Assembly: GCA_021783135.1 (NCBI GenBank)
Contig: JAJXUE010000018.1
Location: 1 to 49,484 of the forward strand
Length of the DNA: 49,484 nt
Origin: Bacillota bacterium
GTDB taxonomy: Bacteria > Bacillota > Desulfitobacteriia > Desulfitobacteriales > JAJXUE01
Direction of reading: 5' to 3'
Positions 41,405 to 49,484 of the stretch are shown here, one piece after another. The position numbers were made by a program, and so were the translations under genes. The stretch's first letter is position 1, and each line of letters starts with the position of its first letter. The notes below the pieces were generated by a model. That model saw only the letters and a program-made list of their open reading frames with translations, ran no database searches and was not told the DNA's origin.

Positions 41405-41572
41405 GTGCTGGTTATTCGCAAGTCCAGCGTGCAACGCGGCATGACAGTAAGACTGATTCCGTTGACGCGCCAAATCAAAGGCTTTCCGGTAATGCAGGAA
41501 CCCCGCACCCTTTATCCCTCAGACCCTAAGCTATTGCTCAGAGGGAGGGGTTTTTTCGGTGGCTATCGATAA
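41405..41572 (+). CDS. Possible small protein, 55 aa (copy 2)
   Basis: Identical to 10058-10225; GTG start with the same ribosome site and the same 14-base overlap with the SDH gene. Uncertain for the same reasons. Confidence 0.3.
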   Translation: MLVIRKSSVQRGMTVRLIPLTRQIKGFPVMQEPRTLYPSDPKLLLRGRGFFGGYR

Positions 41573-42362
41573 AAATGAGCGCATCAAATTGCTGCGCCAA
41601 CTCGAATCGCAACGTAATTCTAAGGTATTAGTGTATTTTTCTTATACCCCCCTGGATGACAACATTTTAATGCCTTTATATTCGCAACTCGTAACAATTG
41701 GGAAAACAGAAAAAATAGACTTATTCTTGCACTCGTATGGCGGCGCAGTGGATACCCCATTCAAAGTAGTTACCTTAATTCGTGAGTTTTGTGACAAGTT
41801 TGGCGTAATCGTACCATTTGTGGCCAAAAGTGCCGCATCGATGATTGCGATTGGTGCGGATGAAATTGTGATGGGTCCGGTTTCGGAGCTCGGTCCCATC
41901 GACCCGTTAGTAAAACATCCCTTGTATAAAGAACTGTGGATACCGGTGCAGGCCATTCGCTATTGTCTTGACTACATTCAGCGTACCATTCAAGAAAACC
42001 CTGAACCAGATACAGCAGCCTTGGCCTTATCCCCAATTATGAACAAGCTGGATCCATGGATTATCGGCGACTATGAAAAAGCCATTAAAGCCTCGAAACA
42101 GTACGCGCAGCAGTTGCTCGCCAGTTACATGTTTAAGAACCAGCCGGAAAAAATTGAGGGTGCCACCAAGGCCCTTGTCGAAGGTTACTTTTCCCACGGT
42201 TATCCCATTGGACGTAAGGAAGCGAAAGAGGAGTTAGGCCTAAACATCGTTGAAGCCACTGGGGAGCTTTGGCAAACAATCTGGGAACTATACACCTCGT
42301 ATGACGAAATAATGGTTGAAAGGGACTATGTCAGTATCATTGATTACAGTAAAGTGGAATAG
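41559..42362 (+). CDS. SDH-family ClpP-fold serine protease-like protein (copy 2)
   Basis: Identical 267-residue product to 10212-11015, with the same GTG start, SYGGAVDTP and SAASM motifs. In this copy it lies downstream of dltA rather than hemL. If the duplication is real its dosage is doubled. Confidence 0.8.
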   Translation: MAIDKNERIKLLRQLESQRNSKVLVYFSYTPLDDNILMPLYSQLVTIGKTEKIDLFLHSYGGAVDTPFKVVTLIREFCDKFGVIVPFVAKSAASMIAIGADEIVMGPVSELGPIDPLVKHPLYKELWIPVQAIRYCLDYIQRTIQENPEPDTAALALSPIMNKLDPWIIGDYEKAIKASKQYAQQLLASYMFKNQPEKIEGATKALVEGYFSHGYPIGRKEAKEELGLNIVEATGELWQTIWELYTSYDEIMVERDYVSIIDYSKVE

Positions 42363-42417
42363 CAAAATCGCAATTGCATATGTACAATATCAGGTCAGCA
42401 AGTTCGAATCGGGAGCA

Positions 42418-42459
42418 CTGTAATTAGGCAAGTTTGCGGGACAGCTTGCCTAATTACAG
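42418..42459. repeat. Perfect 15-bp inverted repeat (copy 2)
   Basis: Same as 11071-11112. Confidence 0.6.
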
Positions 42460-42595
42460 GAATGGACAAATATGGTAGGGTTATTTTCTTTACCAAAAGG
42501 AATCCTAGGGTGTACTATTAACTCACATTATTTTTTTAGCTATTGCTATTAGGCGAAGTATTTAGTTTTAAATTGTAGAAGATATGCAAAATAGT

Positions 42596-42625
42596 TTGAG
42601 ATTTCTTTTAATACTGTTTTATGAT
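42596..42625 (+). promoter_or_regulatory. Candidate promoter of tatA (copy 2)
   Basis: Same TTGAGA-18-TATGAT as at 11249. Confidence 0.45.
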
Positions 42626-42652
42626 ATAGTTATATGTAGGAGGTGAATACCC

Positions 42653-42844
42653 ATGTTAACTTTTGGATGGTTTAATACTACTACTGCTCTAGTCGTATTG
42701 GGGATTGCTTTGGTCATCTTTGGACCGGGTAAACTACCTGAACTAGGTGGCGCCTTGGGCAAAGGTATTAAGGAATTTAAATCTGCTTCAGATGGTGAAA
42801 AAAAACAAGCTGAGAATGAAGAGGTAAAATCCGAGTCCAAGTAG
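42653..42844 (+). CDS. tatA: TatA/E-family protein (copy 2)
   Basis: Identical 63-residue TatA to that at 11306, with its own ribosome site and candidate promoter, so it should be expressed independently of the junction. Confidence 0.88.
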   Translation: MLTFGWFNTTTALVVLGIALVIFGPGKLPELGGALGKGIKEFKSASDGEKKQAENEEVKSESK

Positions 42845-42913
42845 ATTAGATATTATCTTGGATTACGATTACACATTACGATGTAGTTTGTTTAATTTAC
42901 CTATAATTAAGCC

Positions 42914-42942
42914 TTGATTTGTTTGACTCAACATGCTATATT
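42914..42942 (+). promoter_or_regulatory. Candidate promoter of tRNA-Leu (copy 2)
   Basis: Same TTGATT-17-TATATT as at 11567. Confidence 0.45.
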
Positions 42943-42963
42943 ATGTTTTGTCACTAATGAGTT

Positions 42964-43050
42964 GCGGTCGTGGCGGAACTGGCAGACGCGCTAGATTCAG
43001 GTTCTAGTGCTCGCAAGGGCATGGAGGTTCAAGTCCTCTCGACCGCACCA
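42964..43050 (+). tRNA. tRNA-Leu (anticodon CAG), copy 2
   Basis: Identical to 11617-11703, anticodon CAG at 42998-43000. Confidence 0.93.
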
Positions 43051-43053
43051 AAT
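43037..43053. repeat. att-like repeat at tRNA 3' end (copy 2)
   Basis: Same 17 bases as 11690-11706; partner at 43809-43825. Confidence 0.55.
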
Positions 43054-43062
43054 CGACGTTTT

Positions 43063-43102
43063 AGAGCGTTTTATCGTAGGAATACGGTAGAACGTTCTTT
43101 TT
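43063..43102 (+). terminator. Terminator after tRNA-Leu (copy 2)
   Basis: Same hairpin and T tract as 11716-11755. Confidence 0.7.
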
Positions 43103-43274
43103 GCGTGTATTGAGCTTTCTTTTGGGTACAGCATTTCTTACAAGACGGTGGCTTAGGTAGGGCTTATTAATGAACGGTACTAATTATGTGCCAGTTGTTC
43201 CATACATCTGCATTATTTTACCGATTGACAAGCATCTTCCCACAAGCGTAGCCTACGTATAGAGGCAAACTTAA

Positions 43275-43667
43275 GGAGAGCAAAAGTATGACGTTGGTGG
43301 ATATGCCTGGACAAACCCAAATGACCCGACTCAAGCAATTCAAGCTATTGAATCTGGTAATGTAGGCGCACTTATGGACGAATCAACAGGGAAATGGAAT
43401 ATCACAGGAATTTTTGGGCAACCAGACAAACAATGGTCAAATATTAGTTCGAATGGAGAAACTGGCAGTTTTATAGATACTTCAAAAATAATACCATTTA
43501 CTATGTCTGGTTCATATAGTAAAACCCAATATATAGGATATGGGAAGGCGTTTATCATTAAAAGACCGGAACCGTATTCATTTTATATAGAGGTTTGGGG
43601 CTCTCAGACTCTTGCTAATGCAGTATTATCAACAGTACAGATAGAAGAAGATAGTGCACATTCATGA
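43275..43667 (+). pseudogene. Fragment of an unrecognised gene (copy 2)
   Basis: Identical to 11928-12320, with the same missing start. Confidence 0.4.
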
Positions 43668-43808
43668 CTATTACTAAAGGCGGTAATAACTTAAATTTGA
43701 TTTTTCAATTAAAGCCTGGCATAAAGCATTATAATATAGGGCTTGGCCATGACATGATTGGAATTTCATTTCAATAGATATATGTTTATTTAATTGTCTA
43801 AAGCCGCA

Positions 43809-43825
43809 TCTCGACCGCACCAAAT
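43809..43825. repeat. att-like repeat, distal (copy 2)
   Basis: Same 17 bases as 12462-12478. Confidence 0.55.
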
Positions 43826-43832
43826 ACGCTGA

Positions 43833-43869
43833 TCGACGGCTTTTCCTGTAAGGGAGAGTCGTTTTTTTA
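43833..43869 (+). terminator. Terminator after the att-like repeat (copy 2)
   Basis: Same as 12486-12522. Between here and 44111 I see no feature apart from the ribosome site of the next gene. Confidence 0.45.
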
Positions 43870-44111
43870 TTTCCCGCATGAGGTTATCTATACGTCATTT
43901 TAAAGGTTTGCCAGCAACGTCCGTGCATTAGAGGGCGACCGAGAAAAATGTTGCTTAATGGCACTTATACCTGTAACATGTGTAAATAGGCAATATTCGT
44001 TTATATGACGAACATATGACCAACTTTTGACCTATTAAGGAACCTATCGTCGCATAGAGCTGGTTTTCCGCTTGTGCACGAAGAGGGTGTAGCAAAAAGG
44101 AGTGTGTAGGT

Positions 44112-45830
44112 GTGCAGTGGTTTATAAATTTTAAAACTGCCCAAAAAATCATGAGCGTTGTGGTTCTCCTGATTCTCTTTATGATTGGGATTTGGACGGT
44201 AGTATTTTACTACAGCAGCAGGGCCAACAGCAATCTGACTGAAATGTATCAAGGGAACCTGGTTCCGATTAAAGACCTAAACGATGCCAGAGTCAAAATG
44301 CGTCATTACGAAGGGACGGTTTTTGAGTCGGTAATTACTGCAGCTGACAAAAATCGTATCAAAGATTTAAGCCAAGAATCAAAAGCTGCGGTAGAAGCGC
44401 TCAATCAAGATTTGGCAGACTATCAAAAGCAAAGTTTGGACTCCTTCGAAGCGTCTAAACTTGCCGCACTACTGCCAACTGTTAGTACGTACGAAACCGG
44501 AGTGCAAAAGGTGTTAGCGCTAGTTCAGGCTGGCAACCCCACCGCTGCTTTCCAGTATTATAAGACCAACCTGGACACTACTGCCGATAACATAGCCCAG
44601 GCTTTATCTGATCTTGCCACGCACAATGACAACTTGGCAAACGCCATGAACCTGCAAACTAAGTCTGAAGCGATTATCTCAACTGAAATATCCATAGGTA
44701 TTATGTTATTGGCCATTATTTTAGCTTTGGCACTAGGCCTTTTTGTGGCCAAGATCATTGCCAATCCACTTAAATTGATGACGCAGAGCGCCCAGGAGAT
44801 TGCCACAGGTAATCTGGCTGTTGACATTATTAAAGTTGCCTCGCATGACGAAGTTGGGTTATTGAGCACATCGCTAATAACAATGACAACCAATTTACGC
44901 GGGTTGATTCGAACAGTTGCCGAATCGTCAGAGCAGGTCGCGGCTTCTGCCGAGGAACTAACCGCTAGTGCCGAACAGAATGCCCAAGCTTCTGATCAAG
45001 TAGCCGGATCGATTAATGCAGTAGCAGCCGGGGCTGAACACCAAGTTGATGCCGTAAATGAAACTTCTGCTGCCATTGAACAAATATCTACCAGTATCCA
45101 ACAAGTGGCAGTAAGCAGCAACAATGTTGCGAACCAAACGCAAAACACCACGAGTGTAACCAAAGAAGGTCAAGGTGCCATCGCAAGAGCTATTAGTCAG
45201 ATGGGAAAAGTTGATCAAGGGACTGTCAAAGTACAGGCGGCTATTAACAAACTAGCCGGTAGTTCGGAGGAAATTGGCAATATTATTGGGATGATTACCG
45301 ACATAGCCAATCAAACCAATCTGCTTGCACTTAATGCGGCCATTGAAGCGGCCCGAGCCGGTGAACAAGGGCGAGGCTTTGCGGTAGTGGCGGAAGAGGT
45401 ACGTAAACTGGCTGAACAAGCAGCAGGTGCGGCGCAACAAATTGGTCAATTAATTCAAGAAAACCAAATTGACCTTAATACTGCAGTGGAGTCGATGCAG
45501 CAGGGTTCCCAAGATGTAATGCTGGGAAAATCCGTTGTAGGTGAAGCCGGTGATGCTTTCGGAGCCATAGCTGAAGCAATCGAGCTTGTTTCCGGTCAAG
45601 TGCAGGAAATTTCCGCCACAATTCAACAGATGGCCGGGAGTAGTCAGCAGGTAGTTGCTTCTATTCGTAAAATCGAACTCATCAGTAAGGAGAGTTCAGA
45701 TCAAGCTCAAACCGTAGCGGCAGCAACCGAGGAGCAGTCGGCGTCTGTGGAGCAAATTGCCAATGCGAGCCAAAGCTTGGCTCTAATGGCCCAACAACTG
45801 CAGAACAGTGTGAGTAATTTCCGCATCTAA
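44112..45830 (+). CDS. Methyl-accepting chemotaxis protein (copy 2 of the 572-aa receptor)
   Basis: Identical product to 12765-14483: two membrane helices, helical sensor, HAMP and MCP signalling tip. GTG start. Confidence 0.92.
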   Translation: MQWFINFKTAQKIMSVVVLLILFMIGIWTVVFYYSSRANSNLTEMYQGNLVPIKDLNDARVKMRHYEGTVFESVITAADKNRIKDLSQESKAAVEALNQDLADYQKQSLDSFEASKLAALLPTVSTYETGVQKVLALVQAGNPTAAFQYYKTNLDTTADNIAQALSDLATHNDNLANAMNLQTKSEAIISTEISIGIMLLAIILALALGLFVAKIIANPLKLMTQSAQEIATGNLAVDIIKVASHDEVGLLSTSLITMTTNLRGLIRTVAESSEQVAASAEELTASAEQNAQASDQVAGSINAVAAGAEHQVDAVNETSAAIEQISTSIQQVAVSSNNVANQTQNTTSVTKEGQGAIARAISQMGKVDQGTVKVQAAINKLAGSSEEIGNIIGMITDIANQTNLLALNAAIEAARAGEQGRGFAVVAEEVRKLAEQAAGAAQQIGQLIQENQIDLNTAVESMQQGSQDVMLGKSVVGEAGDAFGAIAEAIELVSGQVQEISATIQQMAGSSQQVVASIRKIELISKESSDQAQTVAAATEEQSASVEQIANASQSLALMAQQLQNSVSNFRI

Positions 45831-45946
45831 TCAAACACGCAATGTTATTAAAAAAATGGTAGACATAGGCAAATTAAGTGAAATATTAGCAGGAATCCGG
45901 ACATTTTTGGCGAAGATTATAAAAAAGTTAATTATAATTGCTGTAT

Positions 45947-46037
45947 CTGTCGACAATGGCAAACCTGCTTAAAGGTGGGGACGCAAAGCTACGAGTCTAA
46001 GGTGGACAAAAACACTATGATGGTCGGGCTATCGAAA
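45947..46037 (+). ncRNA. Cyclic di-GMP-I riboswitch aptamer (copy 2)
   Basis: Same aptamer as 14600-14690 with the same downstream terminator and HD-GYP gene. Confidence 0.88.
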
Positions 46038-46051
46038 ATTTACACCACATT

Positions 46052-46087
46052 GTCGCCACGTAAGCATTGTTTCGTGGCGACTTTTTT
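46052..46087 (+). terminator. Riboswitch terminator (copy 2)
   Basis: Same GTCGCCACG/CGTGGCGAC hairpin and T tract as 14705-14740. Confidence 0.8.
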
Positions 46088-46114
46088 GTGCGGGAGAAAA
46101 CGGGGTGTGGACAC

Positions 46115-47236
46115 GTGGATATTAGCTTAATACCAGTGCAAGTTGATGCCTTGGACGTTGGAGTTCTGACAAGCTATGACCTTTTTGATGAGGTCGGTAA
46201 ACTGTTATTGGCCAAAGACGAGTTAGTAACAGAGAGCGTATATGAACTGCTGCAAAGGCGCCAGGTGTACAGAATCGCGCAGGGACACGTTGAAGCAGTG
46301 CCAGTTAAACGGTTCTCGGCTCATGTTTATCGTGAGGTTTTGACTAAGGTTCAGCACCTATACTATGAAGCGGCACTGGTAGATTCGGAGCAATTGAGCC
46401 AAACAATTGAATTGGTGGAAGTAATGGTCAAGGAGCTGGAAACCTGCCCCAAACAGTTTGTCGATCTTAACGCCTTGCGTACCTATGATAATGATCTCTA
46501 TGTGCATTCAGTTAACGTTGCGATCTTGTCCGGCATGATCGGAGCGGAACATGGCTACTCGGGCAGGGAACTGCGCGGGCTCGTGTTGGGTGCTTTGCTG
46601 CATGACATAGGTAAACTTGGTATACCAAAAGAAATTTTAAATAAACCTTCCGGTTTGACGAACGACGAATTTGCTTTGATGAAGGAGCATCCGGAAAAAG
46701 GCGTTGCATTGTTGGCTAATGTTACGGTATCCGCGAGTGTGCTCAATATCATCCGACATCATCATGAGCGTTGGGATGGCTCTGGCTATCCCTATGGGCT
46801 AATTGGCCCTAAAAATTCACTTAATTCGCAAATCGTGGCTGTTGCCGACGTGTTCGATGCTATAACAGCTGATCGCCCCTATCGCAGCGGTTTACCGTTT
46901 TATCACTCCTACGAATTAGTGGTTACTAATCAGGGACTTAATCCTGATGTGCTCCAGGTCTTTAAACGTTGCATTGTGTTTTACCCGGAAAATTCCTTTG
47001 TGACCTTAAATACGGGAGAGGTTGGGCAAGTTATTGAGGTGCCCTTGCACTATCCTACGCGTCCCACAGTGCGTGTTTTGTTCGATTCTGCCGGAAATCC
47101 GGTATTTCAGCAAACAATTAGTTTATTGGATGATTTGACCCGATTCATCAGTAAGGTATCTTTTGATGGCGGGGATGAAAAATATCACACTTCTCCCGTG
47201 ATTTGGCACATTGACTCTAAGGCTGGTCTGAGTTAA
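46115..47236 (+). CDS. HD-GYP c-di-GMP phosphodiesterase (copy 2)
   Basis: Identical 373-residue product to 14768-15889, from the same GTG start, under its own riboswitch copy. Confidence 0.9.
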   Translation: MDISLIPVQVDALDVGVLTSYDLFDEVGKLLLAKDELVTESVYELLQRRQVYRIAQGHVEAVPVKRFSAHVYREVLTKVQHLYYEAALVDSEQLSQTIELVEVMVKELETCPKQFVDLNALRTYDNDLYVHSVNVAILSGMIGAEHGYSGRELRGLVLGALLHDIGKLGIPKEILNKPSGLTNDEFALMKEHPEKGVALLANVTVSASVLNIIRHHHERWDGSGYPYGLIGPKNSLNSQIVAVADVFDAITADRPYRSGLPFYHSYELVVTNQGLNPDVLQVFKRCIVFYPENSFVTLNTGEVGQVIEVPLHYPTRPTVRVLFDSAGNPVFQQTISLLDDLTRFISKVSFDGGDEKYHTSPVIWHIDSKAGLS

Positions 47237-47331
47237 GCCAGCTTTACCCACTCTTGCACGAATAGGTAAAACCAAAATAAGCTCTGTATTTCTGTAAAAT
47301 GATGTACCATAAAGGCAATAATGACTTAATT

Positions 47332-47357
47332 AACGGTTGTCGGCAAGAGCAACCGTT
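47332..47357 (+). terminator. Hairpin after HD-GYP gene (copy 2)
   Basis: Same as 15985-16010. Confidence 0.5.
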
Positions 47358-47418
47358 TTGTTGTGCAAAGTATTGGGTGAAAAAATGACTGTTAAATTGC
47401 AGGCAAAAAGGAGGATTG

Positions 47419-47490
47419 ATGAAAAGATTGTCGAATAAAACTCAAAATATCTTGCAAAAAAATTGTCGCCATGTGCTTTACTTATGGTGA
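47419..47490 (+). CDS. Possible 23-residue leader peptide (copy 2)
   Basis: Identical to 16072-16143. Confidence 0.3.
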   Translation: MKRLSNKTQNILQKNCRHVLYLW

Positions 47491-47496
47491 CTTTTT
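47465..47496 (+). terminator. Terminator in chemoreceptor leader (copy 2)
   Basis: Same as 16118-16149. Confidence 0.6.
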
Positions 47497-47549
47497 CATT
47501 GCCTTAGTGGAGAGCCGAACCGAGCCTAGTATACAAATGGAGGGTAAAT

Positions 47550-49238
47550 ATGAAAATTAGAGCTAAATTGGTCACAGCCTTTGGCATAGTTTTATTGATT
47601 TCCGCTTTACAAGGGGCGGTAGAGATCGTAGTTTCGAATAATATCAATAATTCTGTCAAAAGCATCAGCAACAAGTGGCTGCCGTCGCTTGGGTATATAA
47701 GTGAACTGGATACCCAAACCTCAGAGCTGCGCTTAAATGAGCTTCAACTCATAACCATGCCGGACATGCGACAACAAACGACCCAAAGTATTGCTACATT
47801 GTCTAATGAAATTAATGCGGACATGGCTAAATATGCGGCCACAATGACCACACCGGAGGAAAAAACCAACTGGGCTACGTTTACGCGCGGCTATCAAGCG
47901 TATGTGCAAAATGATGAGACCATCTCTGAGTTAGTTGACGGAGGTAGTACTGACGCAGCCCTAATTCAATACGACTCCAGTGTGACTGCGTACAACCAAT
48001 TTAAAGCTCCACTCAAGAACCTGGTTGCTTTAAATATCAACAACGGCGCTAAAGAAGCAACAATTTCGCAAACAGCCTTTGACTCTGGCCGCATAATTTC
48101 CTTCATTGCACTGGGGCTAAATATCCTGTTAGGTATGTTGCTGGCTTGGTATATAGCGGTATCACTGACCAAAACCGTCCAGCAGTTGGGTGATGCCATT
48201 GACGAAGTTGCCGAGGGTAACCTTGCTATCGACAAAGTGAAAATTAATACTCAAGATGAAATCAGTCAAATGGCAGGTTCCTTTAATACCATGGTAGCGA
48301 ATCTGCGTGCGCTAATTAAGAATGTGGCTGAAGCGGCGGAGCAAGTAGCTGCTTCCTCTCAGGAATTAACCGCAAGCTCGGAACAGCATGCCCAAGCAAC
48401 TACCCAGGTCGCAACGGCGATCGAAGGTGTTGCCAGCGGGACACAAAAGCAGGCTGATGCGGTCAATGAAACTTCTGCGGCCATCGAACAAGTGTCAATC
48501 AGCATTCAACAAGTTGCGGAAAACGCCAATAGCGTAGCCGGTTTAACCGACATCACCACCCAGGCGACACAAGTTGGCTACTCGGCAGTTAACAAGGCTG
48601 TCAGCCAGATGGACAATGTGGGCAAGAGCACGGCGCAGGTTCAAGCGGCCATTGAACAGTTGGAAACAGGCTCCAACAAAATCGGTGAAATTTCTAGCGT
48701 AATCGCCGATATTGCCAGCCAGACCAACCTTTTAGCGTTAAATGCTGCAATTGAGGCGGCAAGGGCAGGGGAACAAGGACGCGGTTTTGCGGTAGTCGCA
48801 GAAGAAGTGCGTAAATTGGCCGAGCAGTCGCAAAATGCTGCCCAGGAGATTACTCAGCTGATTGATGAAAACAAGATTGGTATTGATAACGCAGTAGCTA
48901 CGATGAATACGGGTGCCAACGAAGTTAAAGTTGGCATGGAGGTGGTTAATACTGCCGGTGATTCTTTTAAAGATATCGCAGCTTCCGTAGAGCAGGTGGC
49001 GGAGCGCATCAAGGAAATTTCTGTGACTATTCAGCAGATGGCAAACGGTAGTCAACAGATTGTGGACTCGATTCATTCAATTGACATGGTGAGCAAGGAA
49101 AACTCCAGCCAATCCCAAACAGTTTCGGCTGCAACGGAAGAACAGGCAGCGTCAGTTGAAGAAATTGCCTCCGCCAGTCAGAATCTAGCTGTTTTAGCCC
49201 AAACCTTGCAGAACGCTACGGCAAAATTCCGCGTTTAA
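47550..49238 (+). CDS. Methyl-accepting chemotaxis protein (copy 2 of the 562-aa receptor)
   Basis: Identical product to 16203-17891, complete within the duplicated block. Confidence 0.92.
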   Translation: MKIRAKLVTAFGIVLLISALQGAVEIVVSNNINNSVKSISNKWLPSLGYISELDTQTSELRLNELQLITMPDMRQQTTQSIATLSNEINADMAKYAATMTTPEEKTNWATFTRGYQAYVQNDETISELVDGGSTDAALIQYDSSVTAYNQFKAPLKNLVALNINNGAKEATISQTAFDSGRIISFIALGLNILLGMLLAWYIAVSLTKTVQQLGDAIDEVAEGNLAIDKVKINTQDEISQMAGSFNTMVANLRALIKNVAEAAEQVAASSQELTASSEQHAQATTQVATAIEGVASGTQKQADAVNETSAAIEQVSISIQQVAENANSVAGLTDITTQATQVGYSAVNKAVSQMDNVGKSTAQVQAAIEQLETGSNKIGEISSVIADIASQTNLLALNAAIEAARAGEQGRGFAVVAEEVRKLAEQSQNAAQEITQLIDENKIGIDNAVATMNTGANEVKVGMEVVNTAGDSFKDIAASVEQVAERIKEISVTIQQMANGSQQIVDSIHSIDMVSKENSSQSQTVSAATEEQAASVEEIASASQNLAVLAQTLQNATAKFRV

Positions 49239-49269
49239 CGCGTTTAAATACGAGAGGAAAAGACAATCT

Positions 49270-49479
49270 ATGTTGACAAAAAAGCTGTTTCAGTCTAAAT
49301 ATCTTACGTCCTTGCACCTTAAGATCTTCCTTTTTACGATGATGCTCATATTTTTAATGACAGCCGCTTTTCTAGTAGTTATTTTTGCTTCAGGAGTTAA
49401 TGCTATCACGCGAAATTTGATCATAGAGGTTAATGTTGTGGCGGCTGTCTTGATTGCCGGTGCCGGGCGTATAAAATAG
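49270..49479 (+). pseudogene. Truncated copy of the sensorless chemoreceptor
   Basis: Matches the gene at 17923 for its first 66 codons and the first two bases of codon 67, then reads R-I-K-stop in 15 bases not found at copy 1. Only the two membrane helices remain; HAMP and the signalling domain are lost. Either a real breakpoint or an artefact of the end of the assembled sequence. Confidence 0.8.
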
Positions 49480-49484
49480 ATTTT

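Larger units (their letters stand above)
41164..49469. repeat. 8306-bp direct repeat, copy 2
   Basis: Repeats 9817-18122 with offset +31347. Left join: dltA to hemL 3' end, at the short match CTTTAAG. Right edge: identity stops after G49469 inside the third chemoreceptor; 15 different bases follow and the window ends. The genes in it are listed below. Confidence 0.95.

Noticed and set aside
41164-49484. Copy 2 as a mobile element or prophage
   Set aside because: It has no transposase, integrase or terminal inverted repeats, and its edges fall inside unrelated genes (hemL and a chemoreceptor).

Overview
The window looks like a chromosomal segment of an anaerobic Gram-positive member of the Bacillota (Clostridia; a cytochrome-containing, Peptococcaceae/Desulfitobacteriaceae-like organism is my best guess). 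This is inferred from gene content: dlt genes for teichoic-acid D-alanylation, the ResB/ResC-type cytochrome c maturation pathway, C5-pathway haem/sirohaem synthesis, an acetogen-type methylene-tetrahydrofolate (methylene-THF) reductase complex (MetVF with HdrABC and MvhD), and ferredoxin-linked aromatic amino-acid fermentation (iorAB-paaK). No insertion sequence, phage block or CRISPR array is visible.

Layout. 1-9844: the 3' end of a polyprenyl diphosphate synthase gene, then a tightly packed cytochrome c maturation and tetrapyrrole operon (resB, resC, precorrin-2 dehydrogenase, hemA, hemC, cobA-hemD, hemB, hemL) behind a good sigma-A promoter. 9845-19209: a Ser-protease-like SDH protein, tatA, a tRNA-Leu followed by an apparent integration scar, three chemoreceptor genes, and an HD-GYP phosphodiesterase gene behind a c-di-GMP-I riboswitch with a terminator platform. 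19383-21031: a Com-like zinc finger and a sigma-54 activator whose CBS sensor half is split from the ATPase half by what looks like a one-base frameshift. 21244-29265: a sigma-54 promoter followed by hdrC-hdrB-hdrA-mvhD-metV-metF; the HdrA is an unusually large 1516-residue double HdrA with a GltD-like NAD(P)H/FAD module inserted. 29282-32439: small Cys-rich and Com-like proteins with repeated two-hairpin RNA elements, two 42-residue membrane peptides, a heptahaem cytochrome c and a cytochrome b. 32726-37828: a glycosyltransferase and iorA-iorB-paaK. 38000-41191: dltC-dltD-dltX-dltA in a permuted order, with no dltB.

The most striking structural fact is that 41164-49469 repeats 9817-18122 in direct orientation (8306 bp, constant offset 31347, identical wherever I compared). 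The join lies inside the last codons of dltA, so that DltA ends with the last residues of HemL. Fifteen unique bases follow at the right end of the window. This is either a tandem duplication/amplification join point, an insertional duplication that displaced dltB, or an assembly chimera.

Functional links: ResBC and the haem genes supply the cytochromes at 30604-32439. The sigma-54 regulator lies just upstream of, and probably drives, the Hdr/MetVF complex, which would reduce methylene-THF with electrons from NAD(P)H. IorAB and PaaK would produce reduced ferredoxin and handle aryl-acetate/CoA thioesters. The chemoreceptors and the riboswitch-controlled HD-GYP enzyme form a motility and c-di-GMP module.
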